Assembly (NCBI GenBank): GCA_013813605.1
Contig: JACCRL010000039.1
Span: forward strand, 1 to 7,126
DNA from: Gemmatimonadaceae bacterium
GTDB taxonomy: Bacteria; Gemmatimonadota; Gemmatimonadetes; Gemmatimonadales; Gemmatimonadaceae
Length of the DNA stretch: 7,126 bases
Reading direction: 5' to 3'
Positions 1 to 7,125 of this stretch are shown in pieces. The number at the start of each line of letters is the position of its first letter. Position 1 is the stretch's first letter. Under the pieces are notes generated by a model. It was not told the DNA's origin and made no database searches. It saw nothing but the letters and a program-made list of their open reading frames with translations. Position numbers and translations under genes: made by a program.

Positions 1-1
1 G

Positions 2-175
2 ATCGAGACGGGGAAGAACGCCGACATCGTCCTCTGGTCGGCGAATCCATTCAGCGTCTACTCTCGACCGGAGAAGGTGTGGGTCGATGGCGCACTGCTT
101 TACGACCGGAACGACCGTGCCGAGCAGTGGCGCACGGATTTCGAGCTTGGCTTCGTACCTTTCACCCGGAACTGA
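2..175 (+). CDS. Amidohydrolase family protein, C-terminal fragment (5' end outside window)
   Basis: Frame 2 is open from the window edge to a TGA at 173-175 and gives 57 residues. It begins IETGKNADIVLWSANPFSV and continues with KVWVDGALLYDR. This is the usual end of imidazolonepropionase-like amidohydrolases: the G-K-x-A-D-[IL]-V-[LV]-W strand of the small composite beta-sandwich domain, then the 'P-x-x-V...V-x-x-[DG]-G' strand pair. The catalytic TIM barrel lies outside the window, so neither activity nor substrate can be judged. The next gene starts four bases after the stop and has a matching C-terminal pattern (GRDANVVVWSGDPF), so the two are very likely tandem paralogs in one transcript. 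Family assignment is good; substrate is unknown. Confidence 0.85.
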   Translation: METGKNADIVLWSANPFSVYSRPEKVWVDGALLYDRNDRAEQWRTDFELGFVPFTRN

Positions 176-179
176 CGCG

Positions 180-1484
180 ATGACCAATCTCAGCTTCTTC
201 AGGACGACGGCTGCGGCAGCGGCGTGCATCGTCGCCGTATCGGCACCGGCAAGTCTCCTGGCGCAAACGATCGCGATCACTGGCGGCAAGGTTTATCCGG
301 TCAGCGGGCCGGTTATTGATGGTGGCACAGTCGTGATATCAGGTGGGAAGATCATCGCCGTCGGACGCGACGTGGCAATACCTGCCGGCGCGCGGCGCAT
401 CGACGCCACCGGCAAGGTCGTAACTCCCGGCTTTATCAACTCATCGACCCAGCTCGGCGTCGTCGAGGTGAGCCAGGTGAACAGCACGCGCGACATGAGT
501 GCGACCGGCAAGGATAACATCGCTGCCGCGTTCACCGTGTGGGAGGGTTTCAATCCGAACTCCGTAATGCTTGCTCCCGCGCGTGAGGAAGGGATTACCA
601 GCTTCGTCATCGTTCCAGCCGGTGGCCTTGTCGCCGGCCAGGCCGCGCTGATCGACCTCGTTCCCGGGATGACGTCTGACATGCTCGTGCGCGCGCCGGT
701 GGCGATGGCGGCGCAGATCGGCGACGCGCAGCAGGCGGGAACGGGGTCGCGCGGAGAGTTGATCGTGAAGCTGCGCGAGCTGCTCGAGGACACACGCTTC
801 TTCATGACCCACCGCCGCGAGTTCGACCGCGCGGACACGCGTCCCTTCCGCGCCAGCCGTCTCGATCTTCAGGCGATGATTCCCGTGCTCGAGGGCACGC
901 TGCCGCTGCTCGTAAGCGTGGACCGTGCATCGGACATTGACGCGGCCCTGCGCATTGCGCGCGAGTACAATCTCAAGCTGATGATCGCGAGCGGCGCGGA
1001 GGCGTGGATGCTCGCCGACAAGCTGGCGGCGGCGCGCGTGCCCGTTCTCACTGGAGCGATGAACAACATCCCGGGTGGCTTCTCAGCGCTCGGCCAGCGC
1101 CAGGAGAATGCCGGCCTGCTGCGGCGCGCCGGCGTCCAGGTTGCACTGATCGGAAACGCCGGTGGCGGCGACGAGGAAGCGTTCAACGTGCGCAACCTCA
1201 AGCAGGAAGCCGGCAACGCCGTCGCTTACGGGATGGCGTGGGAAGATGCGCTGCGCGCGGTGACGCTGACACCGGCGGAGATCTTCAGAGTCTCCGACCG
1301 CCTTGGATCGCTTCAGACGGGCCGCGATGCGAATGTCGTGGTGTGGAGCGGCGATCCATTCGAGTTTACGACGCGCGTCGAGCACGTGTTCGTGCGCGGG
1401 CGCGAGTACGACGAGATGACCCGTCAGGAGCTCCTGACCGAGCGCTACAAGGTGCTGCCGAACCGGAAGAACATGCCCCGGTAA
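180..1484 (+). CDS. Exported amidohydrolase-fold protein lacking the metal-binding histidines (probable pseudoenzyme)
   Basis: The protein has 434 residues. I chose the ATG at 180: it lies four bases after the upstream stop, has a weak GGAA eight bases before it, and gives a hydrophobic Ala-rich signal peptide (about 1-29, ending ASLLAQ). The in-frame ATG at 87 lies inside the upstream gene and would bury that signal. The mature protein has the family layout: an N-terminal beta-sandwich strand (ITGGKVYPVSG), the entry to the barrel (PGFINSSTQLG, 83-93), late barrel strands (LLVSVDRASD near 244-252; GAEAW near 272-276) and a C-terminal sandwich (RLGSLQTGRDANVVVW near 374-389). Active relatives have H-x-H after PGFID, further His after strands 5 and 6, and Asp after strand 8. 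Here those places read S/Q (89, 91), S/D (246, 248), S (271) and N (326). Only two His remain (201, 402), neither at a ligand position. The ORF is intact, so this looks like a maintained non-catalytic or metal-independent paralog. It probably acts in the periplasm, possibly as partner of the upstream paralog (inference). Confidence 0.88.
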   Translation: MTNLSFFRTTAAAAACIVAVSAPASLLAQTIAITGGKVYPVSGPVIDGGTVVISGGKIIAVGRDVAIPAGARRIDATGKVVTPGFINSSTQLGVVEVSQVNSTRDMSATGKDNIAAAFTVWEGFNPNSVMLAPAREEGITSFVIVPAGGLVAGQAALIDLVPGMTSDMLVRAPVAMAAQIGDAQQAGTGSRGELIVKLRELLEDTRFFMTHRREFDRADTRPFRASRLDLQAMIPVLEGTLPLLVSVDRASDIDAALRIAREYNLKLMIASGAEAWMLADKLAAARVPVLTGAMNNIPGGFSALGQRQENAGLLRRAGVQVALIGNAGGGDEEAFNVRNLKQEAGNAVAYGMAWEDALRAVTLTPAEIFRVSDRLGSLQTGRDANVVVWSGDPFEFTTRVEHVFVRGREYDEMTRQELLTERYKVLPNRKNMPR

Positions 1485-1510
1485 GCCCGCCCAACCTGAG
1501 AGCGAACAAA

Positions 1511-1543
1511 AAAAAGCGGCCCCCGAAAGGCGGGCCGCTTTTT
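1511..1543. terminator. Bidirectional intrinsic terminator between converging genes
   Basis: A 12-bp perfect stem runs A5-GCGGCCC (1511-1522) with GGGCCGC-T5 (1532-1543) around a nine-base loop, CCGAAAGGC. U-tracts are available in both directions because the stem is flanked by an A-run (1508-1515) and a T-run (1539-1543). It starts 26 bases after the stop of the plus-strand amidohydrolase and ends 20 bases from the stop of the minus-strand gene, so it can serve both. Confidence 0.88.
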
Positions 1544-1563
1544 CTAACCAGTGTGCCAGTGAC

Positions 1564-1974
1564 TCAGCTGGGCGACCCCTGGAACGGCTGATCCCCGCTG
1601 CCCGGTGTCGTACCCGTCGTGGGGCTCGAAGTCGTCGTTGCGCTCGAAGTGGTCGTTGCGCCCGAAGCCTCGGCACGGGACACAGCATTCGCGGCGCGCA
1701 TCTGCTGGCGCCTCAGCTCGATTTCCGCCTCGAGGCGCCCGGCTTCGGCGTCATGGGTGTCGAGTGTGGCGCGCAGCCGGTCGAACGTCGCGGCGTCCAG
1801 CTCGGACCCGCCCTTTTTGGCCCGGAAAACAGCGTAGCCGAGCGCTTCCGCAGCCTTGTCCGCCAGCTGGCGGGTGCGGAACGCCTCGAGCCGGGTCTTC
1901 CCGTCGTCGAATGCATCCTGCGCCGCCTTGCCAGCCCGGTCGAGCTCCTGTTTCAGTCTGTCGATCAATGCCAT
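1564..1974 (-). CDS. Hypothetical small helical protein with Ser/Thr-rich repeat tail
   Basis: The protein has 136 residues. The ATG at 1974 (MALIDRLKQELDRAGK) is preferred over the more upstream in-frame ATG at 2064, whose extra 30 residues are unstructured and reach almost into the neighbouring terminator; a weak purine stretch (GGCGAGA) precedes the chosen start. Residues 1-100 are almost entirely charged amphipathic helix, rich in Ala, Arg, Glu, Asp and Lys, probably two or three helices forming a coiled coil (about 3-50 and 62-98). Residues 104-136 are low-complexity (GATTTSS ATTTSS PTTGTTPGSGD). There is no signal peptide and no membrane segment. The pattern of a helical start, then A-L-G-x-A-V-[FY] near 44-50 and a closing coiled coil recalls small soluble proteins that open 'M-x-[IL]-[IL]-[DE]-[KR]-[LF]-[KR]', but I cannot name a family and suggest no function. 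It is flanked by two terminators and is probably transcribed alone. Confidence 0.75.
   Translation of the reverse strand: MALIDRLKQELDRAGKAAQDAFDDGKTRLEAFRTRQLADKAAEALGYAVFRAKKGGSELDAATFDRLRATLDTHDAEAGRLEAEIELRRQQMRAANAVSRAEASGATTTSSATTTSSPTTGTTPGSGDQPFQGSPS
1624..1659 (-). repeat. 18-bp in-frame tandem repeat encoding ATTTSS
   Basis: There are two adjacent 18-bp units (1642-1659 and 1624-1641) that differ at one base. On the minus strand each reads GCAACGACNACTTCGAGC. A degraded third unit (CCCACGACGGGTACG) follows. Each unit encodes Ala-Thr-Thr-Thr-Ser-Ser in the tail of the small helical protein. Because the unit is a multiple of three, copy-number slippage would keep the frame. Confidence 0.85.
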
Positions 1975-2031
1975 CGTAGTCTCGCCTGAGTAAGTGACTG
2001 TCCCAAACAATACGCAAATCTGCCGCCCGAT

Positions 2032-2042
2032 GTTTCGGAAAC
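2032..2042. repeat. Short inverted repeat upstream of the small helical gene
   Basis: The 5-1-5 inverted repeat GTTTC-G-GAAAC lies 58 bases upstream of the ATG at 1974. A 10-bp perfect palindrome, GCCCGCGGGC, lies slightly further away (2051-2060). Either could be an operator or part of extended terminator structure. In DNA this GC-rich, short palindromes arise often by chance, so I give this as an observation without an assigned function. Confidence 0.25.
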
Positions 2043-2067
2043 CCGCGACCGCCCGCGGGCGCAAACA

Positions 2068-2091
2068 AAAAAGCCCCCGCAGGGGCTTTTT
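2068..2091 (-). terminator. Intrinsic terminator downstream of rpmA
   Basis: On the minus strand, T/A-flanked arms GCCCC and GGGGC (five G-C pairs, extended by five A-T pairs) enclose a four-base loop and are followed by T6. It begins 19 bases past the rpmA stop, so it ends the rplU-rpmA transcript. The A-run/T-run symmetry means it could also stop plus-strand transcription. It separates rpmA from the small helical gene, which therefore needs its own promoter in 1975-2067; I could not find a convincing one there. Confidence 0.87.
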
Positions 2092-2109
2092 CTTCGGCGC
2101 GGGGCGAGC

Positions 2110-2388
2110 TTACGCTGCGCTCGTCTCGGGGGCCTGGTCAGGGTACACGCTCACCTTGTAGCGCGTCTTGCTCTTGTGCTCGAACTTCACGACGCCGTCG
2201 ATCAGCGAGTATATCGTGAAATCGGTGCCAAGACCGACGTTACGTCCCGGGTGCCATCTCGTGCCGCACTGACGCACGATGATATTGCCGGCGATGACTT
2301 TCTCGCCGCCGAACTTCTTGACGCCACGGTACTGCGGGTTGCTGTCGCGACCGTTTCGGGAAGAGCCGACGCCCTTTTTATGTGCCAT
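2110..2388 (-). CDS. rpmA: 50S ribosomal protein bL27
   Basis: The protein has 92 residues, slightly longer than the usual ~85 because of a tail ending APETSAA. The N-terminus [19 protein letters not shown] is the near-invariant bL27 extension that reaches the peptidyl-transferase centre and contacts t[23 protein letters not shown] (26-45) is the core signature; a DG-VKFE strand (64-70) follows. There is no N-terminal pro-extension of the type that Prp protease removes in Firmicutes, and accordingly no prp gene lies between rplU and rpmA. Translation is coupled: the ATG overlaps the rplU TAA as TAATG, with a clear GGGAG ribosome-binding site seven bases upstream inside the rplU end. The identification is secure. 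Confidence 0.98.
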   Translation of the reverse strand: MAHKKGVGSSRNGRDSNPQYRGVKKFGGEKVIAGNIIVRQCGTRWHPGRNVGLGTDFTIYSLIDGVVKFEHKSKTRYKVSVYPDQAPETSAA

Positions 2389-2720
2389 TACTTCTCTCCC
2401 TTCTTGCCGAAGCTGATGTCGTTGATGCGGACCTCGGTGAAGCCCTGCCGGTGTCCCTGCTTCTTCGCGTAGTTCTTGCGGCGCTTCATCTTGAAAACGA
2501 CAATCTTGTCGCCAAGGCCCTGCTTCACGATCTCGCCGGTGACGTTGGCGCCCTTGAGTCCGGGAACGCCGACGTGGGTCTTGTCGCCGTCGGAGCCGAG
2601 GATGACGTCGCTGAACGTCACCTTGGCGCCCGCGTCGCCAGGAAGGCTCGGGATTCTGATTGTCTTGCCAGACTCGGCGCGGTACTGCTTGCCGCCGGTG
2701 CGGATGATTGCGTAAGACAT
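2388..2720 (-). CDS. rplU: 50S ribosomal protein bL21
   Basis: The protein has 110 residues, close to the family's usual 100-105. It starts [18 protein letters not shown] (the typical beta-strand and GGKQY motif). It contains the bL21 C-terminal signature [19 protein letters not shown] (77-95), whose K-K-x-G-H-R-[QR] stretch binds 23S rRNA. It binds domain II of 23S rRNA on the 50S exterior (family knowledge). A sigma70-like promoter lies 39-67 bases upstream, just past the rng stop codon, giving a short leader of about 30 nt. No Shine-Dalgarno match is visible before the ATG (the preceding bases read GCAACGCATAGC), unlike rpmA. It is also downstream of rng, so read-through from rng may contribute. 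Confidence 0.98.
   Translation of the reverse strand: MSYAIIRTGGKQYRAESGKTIRIPSLPGDAGAKVTFSDVILGSDGDKTHVGVPGLKGANVTGEIVKQGLGDKIVVFKMKRRKNYAKKQGHRQGFTEVRINDISFGKKGEK
2396..2400 (-). promoter_or_regulatory. Shine-Dalgarno site of rpmA inside the end of rplU
   Basis: On the minus strand GGGAG, then AGAAGTA (7 nt), precedes the rpmA ATG at 2388. The stop TAA of rplU and the ATG of rpmA share an A (TAATG), so ribosomes finishing bL21 can restart directly on bL27. This suits two proteins needed in equal amounts. Confidence 0.75.
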
Positions 2721-2758
2721 GCTATGCGTTGCGGTTAGGTGATATAGGACAGCCTTCT

Positions 2759-2787
2759 AAGATAGCTGGCATGCAAGCTTCGGTCAA
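2759..2787 (-). promoter_or_regulatory. Sigma70-type promoter of rplU-rpmA
   Basis: On the minus strand TTGACC (2787-2782), a 17-base spacer and TATCTT (2764-2759) match the -35/-10 consensus at 5/6 and 4/6. The element is placed almost entirely in the 71-bp gap between the rng stop and rplU. The predicted start is near 2752, giving a leader of roughly 30 nt. It would let ribosomal protein expression be set independently of rng. Confidence 0.6.
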
Positions 2788-2791
2788 CTCC

Positions 2792-4390
<1,599 letters not shown>

Positions 4391-4396
4391 TGTCGA

Positions 4397-4417
4397 CCGT
4401 CCACTACCCGCGGACGG
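4397..4417 (-). promoter_or_regulatory. Hairpin covering the likely rng ribosome-binding site
   Basis: On the minus strand the arms CCGTCC (4417-4412) and GGACGG (4402-4397) pair perfectly over a nine-base loop. The 3' arm ends six bases before the rng ATG and is the only purine-rich SD-like segment there. Folding would hide the ribosome-binding site. RNase E/G genes are known to be autoregulated through 5' UTR structure in E. coli (rne), so control is plausible but unproven here. Confidence 0.45.
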
Positions 4418-4446
4418 CGACTCGGCGGCCGGAGAGGTGGCGGTTC

Positions 4447-4481
4447 AAAAAAAGTCCGCGCGGCTGAACAACAGAGCCGCG
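4447..4481 (-). terminator. Terminator-like hairpin with T7 in the rng leader
   Basis: On the minus strand CGCGGCT (4481-4475) pairs with AGCCGCG (4465-4459) over a nine-base loop, then CGGAC and T7 (4453-4447). The stem has seven pairs and the U-run begins five bases after it, so it is weaker than the two other terminators here. It lies about 57 bases before the rng ATG. It may end transcription from the methyltransferase operon or attenuate rng transcription. Confidence 0.45.
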
Positions 4482-4585
4482 TTACGATGCCTTGGGCACT
4501 TCACTTTCTGCGCTCCCGCACGATGTGCTCGAGACCCGCGAGTCGCGCGGAATCCCCATCGAATGGGAGCTCGATCCAGAGCGAC

Positions 4586-4615
4586 AATCTAGAGTCGGAC
4601 CCGGTGTTTCCGCAA
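4586..4615 (-). promoter_or_regulatory. Possible promoter for rng
   Basis: On the minus strand TTGCGG (4615-4610), an 18-base spacer and TAGATT (4591-4586) give a weak sigma70-like match (3/6 and 4/6). It lies in the 264-bp gap after the methyltransferase stop. If used, the rng leader would be close to 190 nt and include all the inverted repeats of the gap. Confidence 0.25.
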
Positions 4616-4654
4616 CGGTGACAACAACTTACGCGATTCGGGGCAGACTTTGGG

Positions 4655-5200
4655 TTAGATCGCCCGCCACGTCAGCCAGGCCATCGCCAGCACGTAGGTA
4701 AGACCGGCCTTCCACTCGCCGTGCTTCATGTATAGTGCTGAGCTGAAGCCGCCGCCGCGCTCGGTCTCGCCGGCCGCGCGCCACGGCGTCGGACGCGGGA
4801 CAAAGGACGGGACGTTGGCGGAGTAGGCCTCGTATGCTTCGGGAAAACGGCCGCTGATGTTCACCCGCTCCCGTTCCATCGTCGGAGCATAAATCAGGGC
4901 GAAGAAGGCGACAACGAGCAGCAAGAGACCCCAATGGGCGGCGACGGCGAATCCGGCAGCGATCAGAAAGCTCCCGAAATAGAGAGGGTTCCTCGTGTGC
5001 GCGTAGGGGCCGCTCGTTGCCAGGCGCTCATTCTTCGAGATGTGCCCCGAGGCCCACCCTCTCACCAGCACTCCCACCAGCGCGATGACGCCGCCCACGA
5101 TGAGCGTGAGCGTCGTCGGGCGCGCGAAGATCAGGTAGGCGATTCCAAGAATAAATCCGAGCGGCAGGCGCAGCCGCTTGGCGGTCTCCGAGTACGTCAA
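4655..5200 (-). CDS. ICMT/PEMT-like integral membrane methyltransferase
   Basis: The protein has 181 residues and starts at TTG (5200), which overlaps the TGA of the acyl-CoA dehydrogenase (TTGA). An AGGGA site lies nine bases upstream, and no better start exists before the first membrane helix. Membrane helices: about 12-27, 31-50, 77-104 and perhaps 165-178. Between them lies the SAM-binding signature of the isoprenylcysteine carboxyl methyltransferase/phospholipid methyltransferase family: [16 protein letters not shown] (61-76). The closing part follows: E109/E111, then [19 protein letters not shown] (119-137). Such proteins move a methyl group from SAM to a lipid-like or membrane-embedded acceptor. 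Bacterial members have varied, mostly unknown substrates, and nothing here identifies one. The 40-residue tail after PRP, ending in a hydrophobic helix, is longer than in minimal members. Cotranscribed with the upstream dehydrogenase. Confidence 0.85.
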   Translation of the reverse strand: MTYSETAKRLRLPLGFILGIAYLIFARPTTLTLIVGGVIALVGVLVRGWASGHISKNERLATSGPYAHTRNPLYFGSFLIAAGFAVAAHWGLLLLVVAFFALIYAPTMERERVNISGRFPEAYEAYSANVPSFVPRPTPWRAAGETERGGGFSSALYMKHGEWKAGLTYVLAMAWLTWRAI

Positions 5201-6414
5201 TCCGCCAGTTCCCTGAGCAGGTGCCGCGCGATGACGAGCCGCTGGATCTCGGACGTGCCCTCGCCGATCTCGCAGATCTTCGCGTCGCGCATCATGCGCT
5301 CGACCGGATACTCCTTGGTGTAGCCGTACCCGCCGTGAATCTGGATCGCCTTGATCGTCGTCCGCATCGCCAGCTCGGAGCAGAACAACTTCGCGATCGC
5401 GGCCTGCTTGCCAAATGGCTGTTTGTTCTGCGCCAGCCAGGCAGCGTGGAACATGAGATGCTTGCCGGCCTCGATCTCCGTCGCCATGTCGGCAAGCTGA
5501 AACTGAATTCCCTGGAAGTTGGAGATCGCCTGGCCGAACTGTTTCCGCCAGGTCGAGTACTTGAGCGCGTGCTCGAACGCGCCCTCGGCGATTCCGAGGG
5601 ACAGCGCCGCTACGCCGACGCGTCCGGAGTCGAGCGTCTTCATGAAGTTGCTGAAGCCTGCCCCCTCTTCACCGAGAAGATTCTCGGCCGGCACCTCGAC
5701 ATCCTCGAAGATCAGCTCGCGCGTATCCGATGCGCGCCAGCCGAGCTTGTCTTCCTTCTTGCCGGCGCGAAATCCGCGCATGTCTTCGAGGGACGCGTCG
5801 TGGCCGATGTCGAACGGCTTCGCCTTGTCGAGGTCGCTCGCCTCTTTCGTCACGATGAAGGCGCTGATGCCCTTCGTTCCCTTCCCTGGCTCGGTGACCG
5901 CGGTCACGACGAAAATCTCGCCGACACCGCCGTGTGTGATGAAGATCTTCGAACCGTTGAGGACGTAGTGCCCGTTCTTGCGCACGGCTGTTGACTGTGT
6001 GCTGGCCGCATCGCTTCCCGCGCTCGGCTCGGTAAGACCGAACCCGCCAAGCACCTGGCCGCTGGCAAGGAGGGGGACGTAACGCCGGCGCTGCGCGTCG
6101 GTGCCGAAGTTGACGATTGGCGACGTGCCAAGCGTCGTGTGCGCCGACACGGTGATCGAATGCGACGCATCGACCTTTGCCAGCTCGTGGATCACGATCA
6201 TGTAGCTGAGGAGATCGAGGCCTGATCCGCCCAGCTCTTCAGGCCATGGAATGCCGAGCAGCCCGAGCTCGCTCATCTTCTTTACGTTCGCCCACGGAAA
6301 CTCGCCCTTCGCATCGAGCTCGGCGGCAACTGGAGCGACCTCGTCGCGCGCAAACTCCCGCACCATGTTCCTGACGGCGAGGTGCTGCTCCGAGAAATAA
6401 AGCGAATCTTCCAT
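5197..6414 (-). CDS. Acyl-CoA dehydrogenase (FAD-dependent)
   Basis: The 405-residue protein is a cytoplasmic flavoenzyme that oxidises acyl-CoA to trans-2-enoyl-CoA, passing electrons to ETF (family knowledge). Order: N-terminal helical domain (1-120); middle beta domain with signature 1, [14 protein letters not shown] (125-138), and [11 protein letters not shown] (152-162) at the FAD; C-terminal four-helix domain with R-K-Q-F-G (290-294) and signature 2, [20 protein letters not shown] (359-378). The catalytic base is E385 in IGEGTSEIQ, the position used by short- and medium-chain and butyryl-CoA enzymes; isovaleryl-type enzymes have Ala there. Chain-length preference cannot be read from sequence. 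Oddity: compared with remembered butyryl-CoA dehydrogenases, about 20 extra residues lie in the beta domain (about 191-214). It starts three bases after the M16 peptidase stop and overlaps the next start, so it sits mid-operon. ETF genes are not in the window. Confidence 0.95.
   Translation of the reverse strand: MEDSLYFSEQHLAVRNMVREFARDEVAPVAAELDAKGEFPWANVKKMSELGLLGIPWPEELGGSGLDLLSYMIVIHELAKVDASHSITVSAHTTLGTSPIVNFGTDAQRRRYVPLLASGQVLGGFGLTEPSAGSDAASTQSTAVRKNGHYVLNGSKIFITHGGVGEIFVVTAVTEPGKGTKGISAFIVTKEASDLDKAKPFDIGHDASLEDMRGFRAGKKEDKLGWRASDTRELIFEDVEVPAENLLGEEGAGFSNFMKTLDSGRVGVAALSLGIAEGAFEHALKYSTWRKQFGQAISNFQGIQFQLADMATEIEAGKHLMFHAAWLAQNKQPFGKQAAIAKLFCSELAMRTTIKAIQIHGGYGYTKEYPVERMMRDAKICEIGEGTSEIQRLVIARHLLRELAD
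5210..5214 (-). promoter_or_regulatory. Shine-Dalgarno site supporting the TTG start of the methyltransferase
   Basis: On the minus strand AGGGA, then nine bases, precedes TTG at 5200. It lies within the last codons of the acyl-CoA dehydrogenase. Together with the TTGA stop/start overlap, it favours the TTG start and translational coupling. Confidence 0.55.
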
Positions 6415-6417
6415 TCG

Positions 6418-7125
6418 TCAACGCGCCTCGACGGCGAAGTTTTCCGGGTAGAGCGAAACGCGAACGTAGTTGTCCTTGCGCAGGTACTTGAGCGCGGCCT
6501 CGCGGAGCGCCGACGTCGTCAGCGACGAAATCAGCTTGTCGCCAGCGGGGATTTCCGCGAGCGGCCAGCCGTTCATGTCGAAGCTCGAGATCTGCGCCAG
6601 CCAATAATTGTTCTGCCTGAGCGCGGTCTCGCGCGAGCGGAGCGCGGCTTCCTTCACCTTCACCAGATAGGCGTCGGTCGTTCCGATGGTTTGCAGGGAG
6701 TCGATCTGCGCGAACACGGCACTCGTAAGTTCCTCGAGCTTGTCCGGCGCGGAGCCGAACCCAATTGTCATTCGATATGACGGGAAAGGGTGCGCAGATG
6801 CAGCCGCGCTTACGCCGACGCCGTAAGTGCCACCCCGCTCCTCACGTAGCGTCTCCCTGAGCTTGATGTTAAGGAACTCGGAGAGGGCTGAGAGCTGATA
6901 CCGGTTCCGGCGGTCGAACTCCATCGGGCCGGAGAAGACGATCGCCGTTCTCGACTTTGGCTCGACACCCTTTTTCACGACACGCTCGATCACTCCACGC
7001 GGGATGCGCACGCCGTCGTCGCGCCAGCTTTCCCTGCGGCCAACTGAAGGCAGCGACCCGATCCACTTCTCGACGAGAGGCTTGAGCGAATCCGGCTTGA
7101 GGTTGCCGACGAACACGAACGTGAA
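6418..7125 (-). CDS. M16 (insulinase-like) peptidase, PqqL type, C-terminal part (5' end outside window)
   Basis: The frame is open to the window edge: the first codons read FTFVFVGNLKPDSLKPLVEKW, so the true start is beyond position 7126 and the GTG at 7116 is internal. There are 235 visible residues. 'F-x-F-V-x-V-G-N-x-x-P-x-x-L-x-P-L-V-E-x-[WY]-[IL]-x-S-L-P' is the typical end of an M16 half-domain. VVKKGVEPKSRTAIVF and LREERGGTYGVGVSA follow, the start and substrate-binding R-x-x-G-x-x-Y motif of the last M16_C domain. The KKG-EPKS form is like E. coli PqqL and other long zinc peptidases. The zinc site (HxxEH) belongs to the missing N-terminal half, so activity cannot be confirmed. Such enzymes are usually periplasmic and degrade peptides. 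Three bases separate its TGA from the acyl-CoA dehydrogenase ATG. Confidence 0.88.
   Translation of the reverse strand, partial: FTFVFVGNLKPDSLKPLVEKWIGSLPSVGRRESWRDDGVRIPRGVIERVVKKGVEPKSRTAIVFSGPMEFDRRNRYQLSALSEFLNIKLRETLREERGGTYGVGVSAAASAHPFPSYRMTIGFGSAPDKLEELTSAVFAQIDSLQTIGTTDAYLVKVKEAALRSRETALRQNNYWLAQISSFDMNGWPLAEIPAGDKLISSLTTSALREAALKYLRKDNYVRVSLYPENFAVEAR

Larger units (their letters stand above)
4391..4654 (-). other. 264-bp non-coding gap upstream of rng
   Basis: No supportable ORF or tRNA is visible here. On the minus strand it carries, in order: a weak promoter candidate (4586-4615); a small hairpin CCCAT-TCG-ATGGG (4567-4555); a short inverted repeat GCAC-ATC-GTGC (4528-4518); the T7 hairpin (4447-4481); and the hairpin next to the rng start (4397-4417). 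It may be the rng 5' leader or, in part, the 3' end of the methyltransferase transcript. Confidence 0.6.

Noticed and set aside
87..179. Upstream ATG at 87 as start of the second amidohydrolase
   Set aside because: It lies inside the preceding gene's coding frame, adds 31 non-family residues and would mask the signal peptide that starts at 180.
293..838. Minus-strand open frame opposite the amidohydrolase
   Set aside because: It is Ser/Pro/Arg-rich with no recognisable domain. It is a typical antisense shadow of a high-GC gene.
2051..2060. Perfect palindrome GCCCGCGGGC as an operator
   Set aside because: A 10-bp GC-only palindrome is expected by chance in such DNA, and it touches the terminator region. 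It is noted but not called a binding site.
1975..2064. 30-residue N-terminal extension of the small helical protein from the ATG at 2064
   Set aside because: The extension is not helical like the rest, reaches almost into the rpmA terminator and would leave no room for a promoter.
2388..2391. A prp protease gene between rplU and rpmA, as in Firmicutes
   Set aside because: The two genes overlap directly, and bL27 begins MAHKK with no extension to remove.
4391..4654. A tRNA or other structured RNA gene in the gap upstream of rng
   Set aside because: I found no T-loop GTTCGA-type motif with a matching acceptor stem. The hairpins fit a leader better.
5221..5994. 257-codon plus-strand open frame opposite the acyl-CoA dehydrogenase
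   Set aside because: It mirrors conserved dehydrogenase codons, and its Leu/Arg/Asp-rich composition is that of an antisense shadow.
7114..7116. GTG at 7116 as the start of the M16 peptidase
   Set aside because: The frame stays open to the window edge with family-typical FTF residues before it, so the start lies outside the window.
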